From: an uncultured Eubacteriales bacterium
GTDB lineage: Bacteria; Bacillota; Clostridia; Oscillospirales; Acutalibacteraceae
Direction: 5' to 3'
Length of the DNA: 42,808 bases
Assembly (NCBI GenBank): GCA_900317085.1
Contig: ONFJ01000014.1
Coordinates: 1 to 42,808, forward strand
Shown here: positions 40,166 to 42,808 of the stretch, in pieces
How the letters are laid out: each line of letters starts with the position of its first letter
How positions within the stretch are numbered: the first letter of the stretch is position 1
Program-made: the position numbers and the translations under genes
The notes under the pieces: model-generated
Database searches by the model: none
What the model saw: the letters and a program-made list of their open reading frames with translations, nothing else
Told to the model about the DNA's origin: nothing

Positions 40166-41306
40166 TGTCTTCCTCCCCGGCGTGGGCCTTCGCGAGGTCC
40201 ATCAGATTCCCGGCGATCCGTTCGGTCGCGTCGAGGATGGCCATGGACCGTGCGTTGGCTTCGATGGTGCGGATCCGCTCGGGGTCGTTCACCAGAGACT
40301 CGGTGGCCTCGTAGAGGGTCTCCCCCGTCAGGTCCTTCTGTTCGATGATGAGGGCGGCGCCCCGGTCGACCAGTTCCATCGCGTTGTAGTACTGATGGTT
40401 CTCGGCGACGTTCGGAGACGGGACGAGGATGGAAGCTTTGCCGAGGGCGCGGATCTCATAGAGCGAGGAGGCGCCGGAGCGGCAGATGACGATGTCAGCG
40501 GCCGGCATGCAGACTTCCATGTCGTCGATGTATTCCCGGAGCGTGATGTTCCCGTAGTGGGCGGCGTCGACTCCGAGTTCTTTCAGTTCATCCGGCACGT
40601 ACTGGCCGTACTGGCCGTAGGCATGGATGAAGTAGAGCTTCTTGTTGTCTTTCTCTTTGGCGATGAGCTGACACATCGCGTGGTTGATGGCATCGGCTCC
40701 AAGGCTTCCGCCCATGGAGAGGATGAGGATGCGGTCATCGGGCACGCCGAGTTTCTTGCGGCACTCGGTACGGTCGGCGGCGACCATCTCGCCACGGACC
40801 GGCAGACCGGTGATGACCGGCGGGTTCTTGCATTCGATGCGCTTCTCGGCGTCTTCGGAGGTCAGCATGACGACGTCGACCATTTTGGCGAGCGCTTTAT
40901 TGGTGATGCCCGGGTAGGCGTTCTGCTCATGGATGGCAGTGGGAACGCCCAGTTTCGCGGCGGCCCGGATGACGGGTCCGCTGACGTAACCGCCAAAGCC
41001 GATGGCGGCGTCGGGCTGGTATTCTTTGATGAGTTTTCTCGCCTGGACGCTGGACGTGAACATCTTGACCAGTGCCGCGCTGTCGCGCTTGATGTTGTTC
41101 CAGGAGAGGCCGCGGTAGAAGCCGCGGACGTCGATCGCCGTGAAGTCGAAGCCTGCCTGGGGCACGAGTCTCGTCTCCATGTGGGTTGGTGTTCCGACAA
41201 ACAGGATCTCGACCTCATCGCCATACTCTTCACGGATCTTCCCCGCCACGGCCAGTGCCGGGTTGATGTGTCCGCCGGTACCACCGGTCGCAAACAGTAA
41301 TTTCAT
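40158..41306 (-). CDS. murG: UDP-GlcNAc:undecaprenyl-PP-MurNAc-pentapeptide GlcNAc transferase MurG
   Basis: MurG converts lipid I to lipid II on the inner face of the membrane. The 382-residue GT28 enzyme has the N-terminal glycine loop GGTGGH (8-13), GFGGYVSGP, HEQNAYPGITNK, SMGGSLGADAIN and the C-terminal UDP-GlcNAc site region ICRSGASSLYEIRALGKASILVPSP. GAGGAGG precedes the ATG. It lies between ftsW (14-base gap) and ftsQ (8-base overlap). Confidence 0.97.
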   Translation of the reverse strand: MKLLFATGGTGGHINPALAVAGKIREEYGDEVEILFVGTPTHMETRLVPQAGFDFTAIDVRGFYRGLSWNNIKRDSAALVKMFTSSVQARKLIKEYQPDAAIGFGGYVSGPVIRAAAKLGVPTAIHEQNAYPGITNKALAKMVDVVMLTSEDAEKRIECKNPPVITGLPVRGEMVAADRTECRKKLGVPDDRILILSMGGSLGADAINHAMCQLIAKEKDNKKLYFIHAYGQYGQYVPDELKELGVDAAHYGNITLREYIDDMEVCMPAADIVICRSGASSLYEIRALGKASILVPSPNVAENHQYYNAMELVDRGAALIIEQKDLTGETLYEATESLVNDPERIRTIEANARSMAILDATERIAGNLMDLAKAHAGEEDNG

Positions 41307-41320
41307 AAGAGTGTTCCTCC

Positions 41321-42547
41321 TCAGATTTTTTTGAGTTTCGCGGTCCGGGAGACCGAGAGCACGACGCCCATTTCAAAGATCAGCATGAGCAGTGATGTAC
41401 CGCCGTAGCTGAAGAACGGGAGCGAGATGCCCGTGTTGGGCAGGACGTCGGTGACGACGCCGATGTTGAGGGCTGCCTGCAGGCCGACCTGGAACGAGAT
41501 GCCCATGGCCAGCAGAGCGCCGAATTTGTCTTTTGCCTTGACGCCGATGAGGAAGCCTCTCCAGACCAGCAGCGCAAAGAGGATGACGATGAACAGTGCG
41601 CCGACGAAACCGAGTTCCTCGCAGATGATCGAGAAAATGAAGTCGTTCTGCGGTTCGGAAACGTAGAGCTGTTTCATCTTGGAGTTGCCGAGTCCGACGC
41701 CGAAGAAGCCGCCGGAACCGATGGCGTAGATCGCCTGGTTGGTCTGCCAGCGAACGCCCAGCGGGTCATAGTCCTTGTCGATCCAGGACAGGATCCGGGG
41801 CTGCGCGTGTTCCGGAAGGATGCTGGGATTTGCAACGACGAGGATGACGAGGCCCACAAGGACCGCTGCGCCGAAGACGAACCAGCGGTAATGGAAACCG
41901 GCGAGGAACATCATCATGGCGCCGAGGGCGAAGATGAGCAGCGTGCCGGAGACGTGGTTCTCCATATAGACGAGGACACAGGCCACCGCCAGGATGAGCA
42001 GGTACCACATCATGTAAACGCCTTTGGCTTTGATCTTGATGAAGCTGTTCCCCTGGTTGAACCCCTGCGCCCAGGGCGCGTCGGAAAGCTTGTCGGAGTT
42101 GATTTCCTTGAAATGCTTGTCCATGTGGTACGCGAAGTAAAGGATGATCGCGAACTTCGTGATCTCGGAGGGCTGGAACGTGACCGGCCCCAGGGAGATC
42201 CAGCGGTGGAAGTCTTCAAAGCCTGGGGGCGGCGGCACCAGAAGGACCGCGACCAGCAGGGCGAAGGAGACGAGCAGGATGGGGACCGCCCACCGCTTCA
42301 GGAGATGGTAGTCGACACTGGACATGACGAACAGGACGACGATGCCGAGGATCGCAAACGCGAGCTGGCGTTTGAAGTAGTAGAAACTGTCGTTGAAATA
42401 GTAGTAGGAATACGACGAACTCGCCGAGAACATCATCATGAGTCCCAGCGTGATCAATGCGATAACGATGATGAAAAACGGGATGTCCAGGCCGCCCCGG
42501 ACCAGGAACCCGCGTTTCTTTTTGGGTTTCGCGTTCTGTTTCGCCAT
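41321..42547 (-). CDS. ftsW: Peptidoglycan polymerase FtsW/SpoVE (SEDS family)
   Basis: SEDS proteins polymerise lipid II together with a class B PBP. The 408-residue protein has about ten membrane helices. The large extracellular loop follows IPLGVRWQTNQA-type sequence (GVRWQTNQAIYAIGSGGFFGVGLGNS), and the C-terminal signature is LPNTGISLPFFSYGGTSL. The position between mraY and murG fits either FtsW (division) or SpoVE (sporulation); sequence alone does not separate them. AGGAG lies 12 bases before the ATG, a little far. Confidence 0.95.
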   Translation of the reverse strand: MAKQNAKPKKKRGFLVRGGLDIPFFIIVIALITLGLMMMFSASSSYSYYYFNDSFYYFKRQLAFAILGIVVLFVMSSVDYHLLKRWAVPILLVSFALLVAVLLVPPPPGFEDFHRWISLGPVTFQPSEITKFAIILYFAYHMDKHFKEINSDKLSDAPWAQGFNQGNSFIKIKAKGVYMMWYLLILAVACVLVYMENHVSGTLLIFALGAMMMFLAGFHYRWFVFGAAVLVGLVILVVANPSILPEHAQPRILSWIDKDYDPLGVRWQTNQAIYAIGSGGFFGVGLGNSKMKQLYVSEPQNDFIFSIICEELGFVGALFIVILFALLVWRGFLIGVKAKDKFGALLAMGISFQVGLQAALNIGVVTDVLPNTGISLPFFSYGGTSLLMLIFEMGVVLSVSRTAKLKKI

Positions 42548-42580
42548 AGTTCGTTAAACTCCTAAGTAGTCAGTCGTTGG

Positions 42581-42808
42581 TCAGATGGACATCGGCATCC
42601 CGAAGTAGATGAGGATGCAGGCAAGGATGCCGCAGAGCAGGTTGACGGCTGCAAAAACATAGTTGATCTTCTCTTCGGACCAGCCGCTCTTCTCGAAGTG
42701 GTGATGGATCGGAGCCATCTTGAAGAGACGTTTGCCGGTGGCAGTGGGGTCGGTCCGCTGCGCGATCTTTCTCGTGATCTTGAAGTAGAGGATCTGGATG
42801 ACGTCGGA
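42581..42808 (-). CDS. mraY: Phospho-N-acetylmuramoyl-pentapeptide transferase MraY (C-terminal 75 residues)
   Basis: The fragment reads [14 protein letters not shown], then [14 protein letters not shown], the conserved MraY histidine motif, and ends in a last membrane helix ([22 protein letters not shown]). MraY makes lipid I, the substrate of MurG encoded nearby. The 5' part lies beyond the window. It stops 33 bases before ftsW; murD, often found in this gap, is absent. Confidence 0.95.
   Translation of the reverse strand, partial: SDVIQILYFKITRKIAQRTDPTATGKRLFKMAPIHHHFEKSGWSEEKINYVFAAVNLLCGILACILIYFGMPMSI

Overview
The window is a stretch of housekeeping chromosome from a low-G+C-lineage Gram-positive bacterium with a moderately GC-rich genome, most likely a Clostridia member near Oscillospiraceae/Ruminococcaceae. 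This placement is inferred from gene order (miaB-mutS-mutL, dnaG-rpoD, mraY-ftsW-murG-ftsQ-ftsZ), a tRNA-Phe T-box ahead of pheST, IreB, a PC4/YdbC protein and a SigV/RsiV-like pair. I see no prophage, transposase, CRISPR array, rRNA or tRNA gene.

Left part (1-8.4 kb, minus strand): a miaB-mutS-mutL operon (mutL runs off the left edge), an ECF sigma factor overlapping its RsiV-like anti-sigma gene, a small PC4/YdbC protein, and cysteine synthase. Middle (8.4-21 kb, minus): rpoB-rpoC followed by rpsL-rpsG-fusA-tuf, with separate sigma-A-type promoters ahead of rpoB, rpsL and tuf. Next (21-31.8 kb, minus): one probable eight-gene transcription unit tmk-GNAT-DJ-1-mltG-U32-dgt-dnaG-rpoD that ends in a strong terminator; its first gene tmk is frameshifted. 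Upstream of it lies a bifunctional NAD(P)HX repair gene. Right part: a divergent plus-strand block (T-box, pheS, pheT, ireB, an unknown 98-aa protein), then minus-strand yigZ, rpmE and the division/peptidoglycan cluster ftsZ, ftsQ, murG, ftsW and the 3' end of mraY.

The genes cover mismatch repair and tRNA modification, core transcription and translation, replication priming, and division/cell-wall synthesis. Terminators and promoters are unusually legible; most promoters are TTGNNN-N17-TANNAT. Coding regions largely avoid TTA, CTA and TCA codons, which creates very long spurious antisense reading frames, including one of 7.7 kb over rpoBC.

The most interesting unexplained structures are three long imperfect palindromes of about 135-155 bp (5355-5489, 20880-21014, 36377-36531). 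Each is intergenic, beside a terminator, and able to fold back on itself over most of its length. They look like dispersed non-coding elements (REP/MITE-like or structured RNA) that no gene feature explains. Other points worth a look are the apparent ~20-nt deletion in tmk, an 11-residue insertion in the EF-Tu G domain, Thr-rich tracts in FtsQ, a 220-residue basic cytoplasmic extension on MltG, and two mutually exclusive pairings in the rpsL-rpsG spacer.
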